Source: Actinomycetes bacterium (lineage in GTDB: Bacteria; Actinomycetota; Actinomycetes; Mycobacteriales; Mycobacteriaceae). From it: a DNA stretch of 64,000 bases. The translations under genes were made by a program, and so were the position numbers. Positions 35,962-46,438 of the stretch are shown in pieces; within the stretch, counting starts at the first letter, position 1, and the number at the start of each line of letters is the position of its first letter. Where the stretch lies: positions 1-64,000 of the forward strand of contig JAEWRC010000094.1 in NCBI GenBank assembly GCA_023460175.1, read 5' to 3'. Below the pieces are notes generated by a model. The model did no database searches, was not told the DNA's origin, and saw only the letters and a program-made list of their open reading frames with translations.

Positions 35962-36871
35962 ATCCGCCGAACGCGCCTCACCGCCGACGGCGCGGGTGGT
36001 CGCCGTCCTCGACTTCCTGGCCCGGCATCCCCACGACAGGTTCGGCCTGTCCGAGCTCGCCCGGCGGGTGGAGCTGAGCAAGCCGACCTGCCTGGGCATC
36101 CTCACCACCTTGACCGAGTCCGGTTATCTGGTGCGCGACGTCGGCGACAACGGCCGGGACAAGACGTATCGGCTGGGGCCCGCGCTGATCGCGCTCGGCC
36201 ACACCGCCCAGGAGTCGCTGCGGGTCAGCCCCGCCGCCCGCGCGGAACTGCGCCGGCTATCCGAGGCCTACCAGACCACCGCGGGGCTGTCGGCCGTCGT
36301 CGACGACCGCATCACGCTGCTCGAACTGGTGGGCCCCGCGGGCGTCGACGTCGGCGTGCGGGTGGGGCAGAGCTATCCGTTTGCGCCGCCGGTGGGGCTG
36401 ATGTTCGTGCTGTGGGACGACGAGGCGCTGCGGGCCTGGCTGGCCAAGGCGCCGACGATCCCGCTGCGCACCGACTCCGATCGGCTGGACGCGGTGATCG
36501 CGGAGTGCCGGACATCCGGGTACCTGGTGGAACGCATGACCCCGGGCGGCCGACGGCTGTACGCCCTGATGGCGGGCATGTCGAATTCGATGCCCGATGA
36601 ATTACGTGCCCTGCTCGGTGAACTGGTCTCCGACATCGGCGAGCGGGTGTATCTATGCGGCGAGGCGCAGGCCTCCGGCCGCAAGCGCGAGGACATCAGC
36701 GTCATCTCGGCACCGGTCTTCGACCATCACCAGCGGCAGGTGATGGTGGTTTCGTTGCAGATCGGGCGGGCACTCACCGACACCGAGATCACCAAGCGCG
36801 CAAGGGATCTGATGATCTCGGCCGCGGCGATCACCGCGCAGCTGGGCGGTGCGGCGCCCGCGGTCAGCTGA
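35885..36871 (+). CDS. IclR-family transcriptional regulator with a transposon-derived start
   Basis: A regulator with an N-terminal winged helix (GLSELARRVELSKPTCLGI) and an IclR effector domain. From GTG at 35885 it has 328 residues, but the first 25 (KQEPTAASHR onward) are encoded by the right end of the tnpB element. Native sequence begins at KSAERASPP, whose original start is probably ATG 34662. Another possible present start is GTG at 35996. The gene overlaps the helicase gene convergently by eight bases. Its targets are unknown; the position suggests steroid-related genes. Confidence 0.8.
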   Translation: MKQEPTAASHRPAGGIPALQGREDVKSAERASPPTARVVAVLDFLARHPHDRFGLSELARRVELSKPTCLGILTTLTESGYLVRDVGDNGRDKTYRLGPALIALGHTAQESLRVSPAARAELRRLSEAYQTTAGLSAVVDDRITLLELVGPAGVDVGVRVGQSYPFAPPVGLMFVLWDDEALRAWLAKAPTIPLRTDSDRLDAVIAECRTSGYLVERMTPGGRRLYALMAGMSNSMPDELRALLGELVSDIGERVYLCGEAQASGRKREDISVISAPVFDHHQRQVMVVSLQIGRALTDTEITKRARDLMISAAAITAQLGGAAPAVS

Positions 36872-38948
36872 CCGTCGCCAGCGCGAACGGCAATACCTCC
36901 GGCGCCCCGGCCTCGCGGAGCGCCCGGGTGGCCATGGTCATCGTCCACCCGGTGTCGACCACGTCATCGACCAGCAGCACCGGTCCGCCGACGTCGATCG
37001 GCGGCACCTCCCACGCCCCGTCGAGGGCCGCCACCCGATACGCCGAGTTCGCCGCGGTGACCCGGCGCCGCTGCGGCGCGTAGTGCAGGGTCCCGAGGTC
37101 GGTGAGCCGGCCGACCTCGGCCAGTCGTCGCGCGGTCGAGGAGATCAGCTTCGGATGCGTGTCCGAGTCCAGCGCGAGGACGGCCACCGGGCGGGTGGTC
37201 CATCCCCAGGCTTTGAGCACCTCGATGGCGGCCTGGATCACCTCGTCGGGCGCCTCGTCGTCGGGTTCGGCCAACAGCCGGCGCAGCCGGGCACCCCAAC
37301 CGAGGTCGGTGAGCCGGCCGATGGCCCGTCCCGGCTCCGCGCCATCGCCGATGCGGCCCTTCAAATCGAGGCCCAAACTTGCCAGGCCGGTGGGCCATTG
37401 CTTGCGCGGCGCGATCTCGACCCCGGGGCGGCGCAACCGTTCCCGGGTGGCGGTCAGGGTCGCGTCATCCACCCCGGGCTCGTACCGGGTGCCGGTGCAG
37501 TTGTCGCAGCGCCCGCAGCGCCCGCAGCGCTCGTCGGCGGCGAGCTCGGGATCGTCGAGTTGACTGCGCAGGAACGCCATTCGGCATTGGTCGGTGCTCT
37601 GGTAGTCGAGCATGGCCTGCTGCTCGCGCTTGCGCGCCTCCTCGAGGGCGCGGTACCGGTCCTCGTCGTACTCCCACGGCTGGCCGGTGCCGATCCACCC
37701 GCCCTTGACGCGGCGGACCGCGCCGTCGACGTCGAGCACCTTGAGCACCATCTCCAGGCGCGAGCGATTCAGATCGACCAGCGGCTCCAGCGCCGCGGTG
37801 GACTGGGCGCGGTCGGTGTCGAGCGCGGCGATCACGTTGCGCACCATGGCTTCCGACGGGAACGCCACCGAGGAGAAGTACCGCCACACATCCTGGTCCT
37901 CGACGCCGGGCAGCAGGACGACCTCGGCGCTGTCGGTGGCGCGCCCGGCGCGACCGACCTGCTGGTAGTAGGCGATCGGCGACGACGGCGCCCCCAGGTG
38001 GACGACGAAGCCCAGGTCGGGCTTGTCGAACCCCATGCCCAGCGCCGACGTCGCCACCAGCGCCTTGACCCGGTTGTCCAGCAGGTCGGCCTCGAGTTGT
38101 TCCCGCTCGGTGGTGTCGGTGGCCCCGGTATAGGCCTGAACTCGGTGCCCTCGATCCCGCAGCAGGCTCGCGACGTCGCGGGCCTGGGCTACGGTCAGCG
38201 TGTAGATGATGCCGGATCCCGGCAGCGAATCCAGCTGGGCGGCAATCCATGCCGCGCGTTGCGCGGGGCCGCCGGGGCGCACCACCGCCAGTCGCAGGGA
38301 CTCCCGGTCCAGGCCGCCGCGCAGCACCAGGGTGTCGCGCCCGCCCACGCCGAGTTGGGTGGCGACGTCGTTGACGACACGGTCGTTGGCGGTGGCCGTG
38401 GTCGCCAGAACGGGGATATCCGTACCGAGTTCGGCGATCAGCGTGCGGATGCGGCGGTAGTCGGGCCGGAAGTCGTGGCCCCAGTCGGAGACGCAGTGCG
38501 CCTCATCGACCACCACGAGTCCCGCATCGGCGGCCAACGCGGGCAGTACGTTGTCCCGGAAGTCGGGGTTGTTGAGCCGCTCCGGGCTGACCAGCAGGAC
38601 GTCGAGGGCGCCCTCGGAGACCTGTTGGTGGATGCCGTCCCATTCGGTGACGTTGCCGGAGTTGATGGTCGCCGCCCGGACACCGGCGCGCTCGGCAGCG
38701 GCGACCTGGTTGCGCATCAGGGCCAGCAGCGGCGACACGATGACCGTGGGCCCGTGCCCGGCGGCGCGCAGCAGCTTGGCGGCGATGAAGTAGACCGCCG
38801 ACTTGCCCCAGCCGGTGCGCTGCACCACCAACGCCCTGCGCCGTTGCACCACCAGCGCCTCGATGGCCGTCCACTGGTCGTCGCGCAGCGAGGCGCCGGG
38901 GCCGGCGAGTTGTTCGAGGATCGACTGGGCCTGCTCGCGGGTAGCCAT
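36864..38948 (-). CDS. RecQ-like DNA helicase fused to a phosphoribosyltransferase-like domain
   Basis: A 694-residue superfamily-2 helicase. Walker A is RTGWGKSA near residue 44, the DEAH box lies in VVDEAHCVSDWGHDFRPDY, and a second RecA domain has the motifs of the RecQ family. A zinc site CGRCGRCDNC lies near residue 475. The C-terminal part has LLVDDVVDTGWTMT, the PRPP-binding signature of type I phosphoribosyltransferases. Similar fusions are known in actinobacteria. It probably unwinds DNA in repair. It has no functional link to the neighbouring sterol genes and is convergent with iclR. Confidence 0.88.
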   Translation of the reverse strand: MATREQAQSILEQLAGPGASLRDDQWTAIEALVVQRRRALVVQRTGWGKSAVYFIAAKLLRAAGHGPTVIVSPLLALMRNQVAAAERAGVRAATINSGNVTEWDGIHQQVSEGALDVLLVSPERLNNPDFRDNVLPALAADAGLVVVDEAHCVSDWGHDFRPDYRRIRTLIAELGTDIPVLATTATANDRVVNDVATQLGVGGRDTLVLRGGLDRESLRLAVVRPGGPAQRAAWIAAQLDSLPGSGIIYTLTVAQARDVASLLRDRGHRVQAYTGATDTTEREQLEADLLDNRVKALVATSALGMGFDKPDLGFVVHLGAPSSPIAYYQQVGRAGRATDSAEVVLLPGVEDQDVWRYFSSVAFPSEAMVRNVIAALDTDRAQSTAALEPLVDLNRSRLEMVLKVLDVDGAVRRVKGGWIGTGQPWEYDEDRYRALEEARKREQQAMLDYQSTDQCRMAFLRSQLDDPELAADERCGRCGRCDNCTGTRYEPGVDDATLTATRERLRRPGVEIAPRKQWPTGLASLGLDLKGRIGDGAEPGRAIGRLTDLGWGARLRRLLAEPDDEAPDEVIQAAIEVLKAWGWTTRPVAVLALDSDTHPKLISSTARRLAEVGRLTDLGTLHYAPQRRRVTAANSAYRVAALDGAWEVPPIDVGGPVLLVDDVVDTGWTMTMATRALREAGAPEVLPFALATVS

Positions 38949-39037
38949 GGCCCCATCCTGCCGGGTGCCGCAGACAAGTGTGCCCGCCCACTACCAACAG
39001 CGGGCGGGCACTACCTGGTGTCTACCTGGAGGTCGAC

Positions 39038-39430
39038 TTAGATCGCCTCGAGCGCCTCGATGGACTGCGACGGGGTGACCTGGATGCCGCACTCGTCATT
39101 GAGGGCGCGCACGGGCTGCTGGATGGTCCGCAGCTCATCGGCCACATCCGGGTTCTCGGCGAAGTAGGTCTGGTACGAAGCCTGCGCCTGGGTGGCCGGC
39201 TGCTTGGCGATATCGCTGAGGGCGTCATCGACCTCGGTGTTCGACGCCAGGTAGCCGCTCACCGATTGCTGCACCGAGCTCACGGTGCTCGCCACGTCGC
39301 TGGCGCTGCAGTCCTCCGGGGCCGCACCTGCCGTGGGCAGCGCGATCGTAGCGCTGGCGGCGGCACCGAGGAGGCCTCCGGCGAGGATGCCGCCGAGTCC
39401 GCGGTACACAGTCGTCTTGCTAGCTTTCAT
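39038..39430 (-). CDS. Secreted haem-binding (haemophore-family) protein
   Basis: A 130-residue exported protein with a signal peptide (basic start, hydrophobic run, probable cleavage after TAGA near residue 36). The mature part has two cysteines and the helix-rich pattern CSASDVASTVSSVQQSVSGY with YFAENPDVADEL, which is that of the Rv0203-type haemophore family. It would act in the periplasm or outside the cell, binding haem. It is separated from the helicase and from the next gene by gaps of about 90 and 200 bases, so it is probably transcribed alone. Confidence 0.85.
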   Translation of the reverse strand: MKASKTTVYRGLGGILAGGLLGAAASATIALPTAGAAPEDCSASDVASTVSSVQQSVSGYLASNTEVDDALSDIAKQPATQAQASYQTYFAENPDVADELRTIQQPVRALNDECGIQVTPSQSIEALEAI

Positions 39431-39634
39431 GCGTTGCTCCTAACGGTTTCGTGGCTGTCGTTGACGCAGCCACTCCCCAACCCGAAGGTGCAACTACCCG
39501 AGAGGCGCGGCGGCAAAACACCGGCGCGCGCGATATAAGCGGTTCGCGCCGCTCGAAACTTGGCGTGACCTGCGATGTTACGCACCAAAGTTTTTCGGGC
39601 CAATTCGGATCCGGCGCGTGATCCGCGCCGCCGC

Positions 39635-39973
39635 TCAGAACTGGCTACAGGTATTGAAGGCCTGCTCTATGGGTCCGAGATATGGCTGATTCGCGGGATG
39701 ACCCGCCAGCAGGCTCGCCATTTGTTGCCGCTGCCCCGGTGGCATACCGAGGAACTGCTGCAGCATCGACATTGCATCCGGGGACCCGCTGAGATCCGAC
39801 GCAGGGCCCGGTCCCTGCGCATTCAAGGCCGCCGTCACCTGCTGATAACTACAGGTGGTGTTGACCATGGAATCCAGATTCGGAGCTCCGGACGCGATCC
39901 CGGCCCCCGCGGAAAATAACAATCCAACTCCGGCAACTACGCCGGCCAGCCTGGTCAAAGGCATATTCATCAT
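39635..39973 (-). CDS. Small secreted haemophore-related protein (Rv1174c-like)
   Basis: A 112-residue protein with a signal peptide ending near IASGA and a mature part that begins NLDSMVNTTCSYQQVTAAL and ends FNTCSQF. This resembles TB8.4/Rv1174c, a small secreted protein with two cysteines. A Rv1174-type gene is also found in the glycopeptidolipid locus of M. smegmatis, so its place beside a similar cluster here is meaningful. Two start codons (MMNMPL) are possible; the first is used. Confidence 0.83.
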   Translation of the reverse strand: MMNMPLTRLAGVVAGVGLLFSAGAGIASGAPNLDSMVNTTCSYQQVTAALNAQGPGPASDLSGSPDAMSMLQQFLGMPPGQRQQMASLLAGHPANQPYLGPIEQAFNTCSQF

Positions 39974-40074
39974 GTGTAACCTTCCTCCCCTAAGGCCGGG
40001 ACTTTACTCTCCGAGATCTGAGCCCGGCCCCGTTTTCATACGCCTCCACAGGCAGTTCACGAACTTTGAACAAG

Positions 40075-42954
40075 TCAGCGTTCCTGTTGTCCCAGCAGTA
40101 GGTTTCGCGTCACTGACCGCGGGGCTGTCGCCCGCAGCATCGAACTGGCCGGCCGCTGACGGACCCGTTGCGGCCACCAGAACCAGCGTCCTAACAACGC
40201 CGCAATCGATGGGGTCATGAGCGCCCGCACCACCAGGGTGTCCAGCAGCAGCCCTATCCCGATGGTCGATCCCACCTGACCGATGATGCGGAGATCGCTG
40301 ACGACCATTGACATCATGGTGAACGCGAACACCAGACCCGCGGCGGTCACCACTTTGCCGCTTCCCCCCATCGCCCTGATGATGCCGGTGTTGATCCCCG
40401 CGCCGATCTCCTCTTTCATGCGGGAAACCAGAAGCAGGTTGTAGTCAGACCCCACCGCCAAAAGAACGATCACGGACATTGCGAGCACCAACCAGTGCAG
40501 TTCAATCCCCAGGATGTGTTGCCACACCAGTACTGACAGGCCAAAAGCCGCGCCAAGCGAAATCGCTACGGTGCCAACGATCACCAAGGCGGCAATCAAA
40601 CTCCGGGTGATGATCAGCATGATGCTCAGGATCAGGCCCAGCGCGGCCACCCCCGCGATAAGAAGGTCATAGTTGGAGCCATCACGCATATCCTTGAAAG
40701 TTGATGCAGTCCCGGCGAGGTAGACCTCGGCGTTTTCCAGCGGAGTCACCTTCAACGCTTCCTCCGCCGCGTCGGAGATGGCCTCCACACGTGCAATCCC
40801 CTCCGGTGTGGCCGGGTCGCCGCGGTGCTCGATGAACATGCGCATCGTCTTCCCGTCCGGAGAGAAGAACAAGCTCATCGCGCGCTGAAAATCCTTGTTG
40901 TCGAAGATCTCCGGCGGCAGATAGAAAGAGTCGTCATTCTGGGCGGCATCGAAGACCTTTCCCATCGCGGTGGAGTCCGCGCTCACGTCGTCCATCAGCT
41001 CGTACATGCCCGACATGGTGCTGTGCATGGTCAACACCATCGTCCGCATACTCTGCATCGAGGCGACGACGCGGGGGAACTCAGCGAGTAGGCCGGGCAT
41101 CAGGTCATTCAGACGTTCAAAGTCGACGACCAGCTCGCCCATCTTCGCGCTGACCTGATCGATACCGTCAATGGAATCGAACAAGGACCTGGTGGACCAG
41201 CACAGTGGGATGTTAAAGCAGTGCGGTTCCCAATAGAGGTAATTGCGGATCGGTCGGAAGAAGTCATCGAAGTTTGCGATGTTGTCCCGCAACTCATTGG
41301 TGAAGTACTCCAGATCCTGTGTGTCCTTCACCATGACCCCGGTGGTAGCCGCGATCTTCTGCATCACGCCGTACACGCGCGCCATGATGCCGATCATGAC
41401 GTCCAAGTCCTTGGCCTGGGTCAGCAGATCACCCACCCGGTCGCGCTGAAACGGTAGGAGATGTATCTGGCTGGCGCTTTGCAGACTCAGCTGGAACGGT
41501 ATGGAAGTACGGGCAATTGGAGCACCTTCGGGCCTGGTGACGCTCTGCACCCGGGCGACCCCCCGCACTCCGAAAACACTCTTGGCCAGCTTGTTCAATG
41601 TCAGAAAGTCCGCCGGATTACGCATGTCGTGGTCGGCGTCGATCAAGAGAATATCGGGCATCGACCGAGCCGACGGGAAATGCCGTTCGGCAGCGGCTTG
41701 GCCGATATTGGCTGGGATGTCCGGGGGCACATACAAGCGGTCGTTGTAGCTGGTCGTGTAGGCGGGCAGGGCCAGCAAGCCGATGAGAGCCACGACGCAC
41801 GCGGTGGTGAGCACGGGCACGGGCCACCGAACGGTTGCGGTCCCTACCCTGCGCCATCGCCGGACCTTGACCATACGTTTGGGCTCGAGTAGCCCGAATC
41901 GGCTCCCGACCGCGATCACCGCGGGAATCAAGGTGAGCGCCACACCCACCGCCGCGAGCATTCCGACAGCGCACGGAACACCCAGGGTCTGAAAGTAGGG
42001 CAGTCGAGCGAAACTCAGGCAGAAGATAGCACCGGCGATCGTCAGGCCGGATGCCAGAACGACCTTGGCAACGCTGGCATAGGTGGTGTAAAAAGCCGTC
42101 TCTCGGTCCTCGCCCGCCTGGCGCGCCTCCTGGTAGCGGCCGGTGAAGAAGATGCCGTAGTCGGTGCCGACCGCTATCGCCAGGGAGACAAGGAGATTGA
42201 CAGCAAAGGTAGAAAGACCAATCACCGCGTGGTCGCCCAGGACCGCGACCAGGCCCCGCGCCACCTGCACCTGTATGCCCACCATGACAAGGATCAGGAC
42301 GGCGGTGGTGATCGACCGGTAGAACAACAACAGCATCGTCAAGATGACCACAAGGGTCACCAGGGTGATGCGGATGATGGACTGATCCCCGGCATGGTTC
42401 ATGTCGGTCACCAATGGGGCCGGCCCCGCCACGTATGCCGCTACCCCCGGTGGGGGTTCCATCCCCTCCACGATGTCGCGTACTGCCTGCACCGATTCGT
42501 TGGCCAAGGCTTCGCCCTGGTTCCCGGCGAGATTCAGTTGGACATAGACCGCCTTGCCATCGGCGCTTTCCACGCCGGACGCCGTCAGGGGATCTCCCCA
42601 AAAATCCTGCACATGCTGCACATGCGCCACATCGGCCCGTAATTGCCTTACGAGGTCGTCGTAGTAGCGGTGCGCTTCGTCACCGAGTGGCTGCTGCCCC
42701 TCCACGACGATCATCGCAACGCTGTCCGAACTCGACTCCTGGAAACGATCGCCCATGCGTTGCATCGCTTTCAGCGATGGCGCATCAGTGGGGACCAGCG
42801 ACACCGAGTACTCCCGACCAACTTGTTCCAGCGAAGGCACAGCGAAGGTCACGAGACCCACGATCAACAACCACCCCACGATGATGGGGACCGCAAACCG
42901 GTAGATCGTGCGGGCGACGACAGGACGACGACGGTTCATTGATCGGTCGCGCAT
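40075..42954 (-). CDS. mmpL4b: MmpL4b-like RND transporter
   Basis: A 959-residue MmpL of the RND superfamily with about 12 transmembrane helices and two large periplasmic domains. The two proton-relay segments are intact: [12 protein letters not shown] in TM4 and [12 protein letters not shown] in TM10. An alternative start at 42939 (MNRRRP) would remove five residues. It follows the other mmpL by 31 bases, and the order mmpS-mmpL-mmpL is that of the glycopeptidolipid exporters mmpS4-mmpL4a-mmpL4b. It probably exports the lipopeptide made by the neighbouring genes. Confidence 0.92.
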   Translation of the reverse strand: MRDRSMNRRRPVVARTIYRFAVPIIVGWLLIVGLVTFAVPSLEQVGREYSVSLVPTDAPSLKAMQRMGDRFQESSSDSVAMIVVEGQQPLGDEAHRYYDDLVRQLRADVAHVQHVQDFWGDPLTASGVESADGKAVYVQLNLAGNQGEALANESVQAVRDIVEGMEPPPGVAAYVAGPAPLVTDMNHAGDQSIIRITLVTLVVILTMLLLFYRSITTAVLILVMVGIQVQVARGLVAVLGDHAVIGLSTFAVNLLVSLAIAVGTDYGIFFTGRYQEARQAGEDRETAFYTTYASVAKVVLASGLTIAGAIFCLSFARLPYFQTLGVPCAVGMLAAVGVALTLIPAVIAVGSRFGLLEPKRMVKVRRWRRVGTATVRWPVPVLTTACVVALIGLLALPAYTTSYNDRLYVPPDIPANIGQAAAERHFPSARSMPDILLIDADHDMRNPADFLTLNKLAKSVFGVRGVARVQSVTRPEGAPIARTSIPFQLSLQSASQIHLLPFQRDRVGDLLTQAKDLDVMIGIMARVYGVMQKIAATTGVMVKDTQDLEYFTNELRDNIANFDDFFRPIRNYLYWEPHCFNIPLCWSTRSLFDSIDGIDQVSAKMGELVVDFERLNDLMPGLLAEFPRVVASMQSMRTMVLTMHSTMSGMYELMDDVSADSTAMGKVFDAAQNDDSFYLPPEIFDNKDFQRAMSLFFSPDGKTMRMFIEHRGDPATPEGIARVEAISDAAEEALKVTPLENAEVYLAGTASTFKDMRDGSNYDLLIAGVAALGLILSIMLIITRSLIAALVIVGTVAISLGAAFGLSVLVWQHILGIELHWLVLAMSVIVLLAVGSDYNLLLVSRMKEEIGAGINTGIIRAMGGSGKVVTAAGLVFAFTMMSMVVSDLRIIGQVGSTIGIGLLLDTLVVRALMTPSIAALLGRWFWWPQRVRQRPASSMLRATAPRSVTRNLLLGQQER

Positions 42955-42985
42955 GCGGTACTCGAACTCTCCGAAGTCTCCTTGC

Positions 42986-45877
42986 TCATCGCCGCGAGGA
43001 TTCCTCGGGATTCAGCAGGAGCGCCCGGACGAGGGGCCGGGGACCGGTTGACCGCAGTAGTGCGCTTGCCGGCCGCGGGCGGACTCGTAGTGGCCACCAG
43101 AACCAGCGCCCTAACAACGCGGCGATCGACGGGGTCATGAACGCGCGGACCACCAGGGTGTCGAACAGCAAACCGATTCCGATGGTGGATCCCACCTGAC
43201 CGATCGTTCGAACGTCGCTGACCAACATCACCAGCATGGTCGCGGCGAAGACGAGACCCGCTGACGTCACTACCCTGCCCGTCCCACCCATCGCCCGGAT
43301 GATGCCGGTGTTGATCCCCGCGTCGACCTCCTCCTTCATCCGCGAGACGAGCAGCAGGTTGTAGTCCGAACCCACCGCCAGGAGGATGATGAGAGCGATC
43401 GGGAGGACGATCCAATTCAGTTGGATACCAAGGATATGCTGCCAAACCAAGACAGATAATCCGAAGGCTGCCCCCAACGAAAGCGCCACTGTACCGACGA
43501 TCACCAACGCGGCGACGAAGCTCCGCATCATGATCAACATGATGCTGAAGATCAGACACAACGCAGCCACGCCCGCGATCAGAAGGTCGTACTTGGACCC
43601 ATCCACCTGATCTTTGGCCATCGCGGCGCTGCCGGTGATGTAGATACTGGCGTTCTCCAACGGCGTCGCCTTGAGCGCCTCCTCTGCGGCGGTTCGGATC
43701 GGCACAACGCGATCGATACCTTCTGGAGTTGCCGGATCTCCTCGCTGCGAGATGAACATCCGAGCCGACTTTCCGTCGGGCGAGATGAACACGTCCATGA
43801 CTCGTTGGAAGTCGCTGTTCTCAAAGACTTCTGGCGGAAGGTAGAACGAATCATCGTTCTGGGCGGCATCGAAATCTTTCCCCATCGCGGTGGCGTTATC
43901 GCTCATCGCTTCCATCTGAGAAAGCACTCCGGACATGGTGCTGTGCATCGTCAGCATCATCGTGCGCGTGCTCTGCATCGTTGCGATCATGGCCGGGAAC
44001 TGCGCCGCCATCTGCGGCATGAGCGTGTTGAGTTGGTCCAGATTCACCACGAGGTCATGCATCTTCACGCTGATCTGGTCGACCCCATCGAGCGCCTGAA
44101 AGAACGAGCGCAGCGACCAACAGATCGGGATGTTGTAACAGTGCGGTTCCCAATGGAAGTAGTTTCGAAGAGGTCGCCAAAAATCATCGAAGTCGGCGAT
44201 GTTGTCGCGCAACTCGTTGGTGATGTCCTCGAGTTCGTGCGTATGGCGAACCATATCGTCGGTTGTCGACACAACCTGCTGCATGGTCGCGTACATGCGT
44301 TGCATGATTTCGATCGTCTCGGCCAAGTCGTCAGCCTGCACGAGCAGGTCGTCCATGCGCTCCTGCTGAAACGGCAGAAGCTGGAGCTGACTGGCACTCG
44401 AGGCGCTGAGCATGAACGGTATTGTGGTGTGCTGCAGCGGGGTTCCCTCAGGTCGTGTCGCCGCCTGGACGCGCGATATACCCGGTACCTCGAGCACCCC
44501 GCGCGCCAGCTTGTTCAAGATCAGGAAGTCCACCGGGTTGCGCAGGTCGTGGTCCGCCTCGATCATCAGGACCTCGGGTGCCACCATGAGTGACTCCGGG
44601 AAATGCCGGTCGGCGGCCGCGTAGCCCTCGTTGGCCGGTATGTCGTCGGGGAGATATGCCCTGTCGTTGTAACCGGGTACATACGCCGGTAATGCCAGCA
44701 ACCCGATGAGTGAAACCGCCGCAGTCGCAACGAGGATCGGTCCAGGCCAGCGCACAATTGCCGTACCGATGCGTCGCCATCGCCGGACCACGACTTTGCG
44801 CTTCGGTTCGAACAACCCGAATCTTCCCCCGACCGCGAGCACGGCAGGGATCAGGGTCAACGCCACAGCGACAGCGACCGTCATACCCAAAGCACAAGGA
44901 ACACCCAGGGTTTGGAAGTATGGCAGCCGCGTGAAGCTCAGGCACAAAACGGCACCCGCGATCGTCAGACCGGAGGCCAGAACCACCTTGGCCACACTGC
45001 GATAGGTGGTATAGAACGCCGTTTCTCGGTCCTCACCTGCCAGACGAGCCTCCTGGTATCGCCCGGTGAAGAAGATGCCGTAATCCGTCCCGGCGGCGAT
45101 CCCGAGTGTTACCAGCAAGTTCACCGCATACGTCGATAGCGCCAGAATCTCCTGATCGCCGAGGTACGCAACCACTCCGCGAGCCACCTGCAACTGGATT
45201 CCCACCATGAGTAGCAAGAGGATGGCGGTGAAGATCGATCTGTAGAAGAACAGCAACATCGTGAGGATCACCGCGAGGCTGAGACCCGTGATCAAGATCA
45301 GTGTCCGGTTGCCGCTCTCACTCAGGTCTGCAATCAGCGCGGTCGGACCGGTGACGTAGACCTCGATGCCGGGGGGAGGCGGCGATTGCTCGACGATGTC
45401 TCGGACGGCCTCTAGCGATTTGTTCGCGACCCCTTGTCCGATGTCTCCGGTAAGACTCATTTGCACATATACGGCCTTGCCATCGGCGCTTTGTGCCGCG
45501 CCGGCGGTCAACGGGTCGCCCCAGAAGTCCTGGACGTGCTTCACATTGGCGGTATCGGCCCGGAGTTGGCGAATCAGTTCGTCGTAGTAGCGGTGCGCCT
45601 CATCGCCGAGGGGTTGCTGTCCCTCCAACACGATCATCGCCGCGCTGTTGGAGTTGGATTCTTCGAAGTTCGCACCCATCTGTTCCATGGCCCGGAAGGA
45701 CGGAGCATCTTTGGGGATCATCGAGACGGAGTGCTCTTTCTCGACCTGCTCGAGGGGCGGGACCGTCGCAGTCAGGAGGTAGGCGATGACAAGCCAGGCC
45801 AGGATGATCGGTACGGCCAACCGACGAATCCACCGTGCGACCGGGGGCGGTGCGGTGGCCCGCGACGGATTGCTCAT
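42986..45877 (-). CDS. mmpL4a: MmpL4a-like RND transporter
   Basis: A 963-residue MmpL with the same architecture as its neighbour: N-terminal TM, first periplasmic domain, [12 protein letters not shown] in TM4, a second periplasmic domain with a long helical segment, and [12 protein letters not shown] in TM10. The start ATG overlaps the mmpS stop as ATGA, so the two are coupled. In M. smegmatis both MmpL4a and MmpL4b are needed for glycopeptidolipid export. The two proteins look clearly homologous over their whole length but are not recent duplicates. Confidence 0.92.
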   Translation of the reverse strand: MSNPSRATAPPPVARWIRRLAVPIILAWLVIAYLLTATVPPLEQVEKEHSVSMIPKDAPSFRAMEQMGANFEESNSNSAAMIVLEGQQPLGDEAHRYYDELIRQLRADTANVKHVQDFWGDPLTAGAAQSADGKAVYVQMSLTGDIGQGVANKSLEAVRDIVEQSPPPPGIEVYVTGPTALIADLSESGNRTLILITGLSLAVILTMLLFFYRSIFTAILLLLMVGIQLQVARGVVAYLGDQEILALSTYAVNLLVTLGIAAGTDYGIFFTGRYQEARLAGEDRETAFYTTYRSVAKVVLASGLTIAGAVLCLSFTRLPYFQTLGVPCALGMTVAVAVALTLIPAVLAVGGRFGLFEPKRKVVVRRWRRIGTAIVRWPGPILVATAAVSLIGLLALPAYVPGYNDRAYLPDDIPANEGYAAADRHFPESLMVAPEVLMIEADHDLRNPVDFLILNKLARGVLEVPGISRVQAATRPEGTPLQHTTIPFMLSASSASQLQLLPFQQERMDDLLVQADDLAETIEIMQRMYATMQQVVSTTDDMVRHTHELEDITNELRDNIADFDDFWRPLRNYFHWEPHCYNIPICWSLRSFFQALDGVDQISVKMHDLVVNLDQLNTLMPQMAAQFPAMIATMQSTRTMMLTMHSTMSGVLSQMEAMSDNATAMGKDFDAAQNDDSFYLPPEVFENSDFQRVMDVFISPDGKSARMFISQRGDPATPEGIDRVVPIRTAAEEALKATPLENASIYITGSAAMAKDQVDGSKYDLLIAGVAALCLIFSIMLIMMRSFVAALVIVGTVALSLGAAFGLSVLVWQHILGIQLNWIVLPIALIILLAVGSDYNLLLVSRMKEEVDAGINTGIIRAMGGTGRVVTSAGLVFAATMLVMLVSDVRTIGQVGSTIGIGLLFDTLVVRAFMTPSIAALLGRWFWWPLRVRPRPASALLRSTGPRPLVRALLLNPEESSRR

Positions 45878-46302
45878 GCAGCCCTCAGCAAGCAGTAGGT
45901 AAACGCGCTTACCCCCTGCGCGACTCGCTCCTCCTTGACCTCGTCATCCACCGTGATCCGACAACCGATGCTCGCCGCGTCACCCTGGGCGATGATGTTG
46001 GCCATCGCAGAGGCCTCGGTGAGGTCGAACGACAACGACCAGGGCAAGTCCGCGCCTCGAATGAACTGTGGCTCCGCTTCGACGTCGAAGTAGCTGATGT
46101 TGGCGACGGTTCCCGGCGGACCGAAGACCTCATAAACGATGCGTTTAGGGTCATACGCTGGCCGTTCTTCGGTTTCGGTACCGGCATAGGTCTCGTTCTT
46201 CTCCGCGCCGAAGATGCCGTGAAGTCGTGACACCGTGTAGCCCCCGGCGCCTACAACCGCCAGGATCAGCAGCGGAATCCAGAGCCGCTTCAATACCCCC
46301 AA
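45874..46302 (-). CDS. mmpS4: MmpS4-like membrane accessory protein
   Basis: A 142-residue MmpS: one N-terminal transmembrane helix (about residues 7-25), then a periplasmic beta-sandwich domain with the segment [17 protein letters not shown]. The frame is open upstream to 46578, but the TTG at 46302 with an AGGGGG ribosome-binding site nine bases before it gives the normal family length. It is the first gene of the export unit and couples to mmpL4a. MmpS4 helps MmpL proteins in transport and in scaffold formation with synthesis enzymes. Confidence 0.87.
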   Translation of the reverse strand: MGVLKRLWIPLLILAVVGAGGYTVSRLHGIFGAEKNETYAGTETEERPAYDPKRIVYEVFGPPGTVANISYFDVEAEPQFIRGADLPWSLSFDLTEASAMANIIAQGDAASIGCRITVDDEVKEERVAQGVSAFTYCLLRAA

Positions 46303-46438
46303 AATTGCGAACCCCCTCGCAGGCGACCTCCCTATCGCCGATTGGAGCGTAATGCATCGGTGGTGTTCACTCCCCCGAAACGGGATTACGTGTCCACCAC
46401 GGGCGGTGTCAGTCGCGGTCGATCGACCCAGGGGCGCA

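Noticed and set aside
36849..39041. Plus-strand frame of about 730 codons opposite the helicase gene
   Set aside because: It is a shadow of the RecQ-like gene, which has complete helicase motifs on the other strand.
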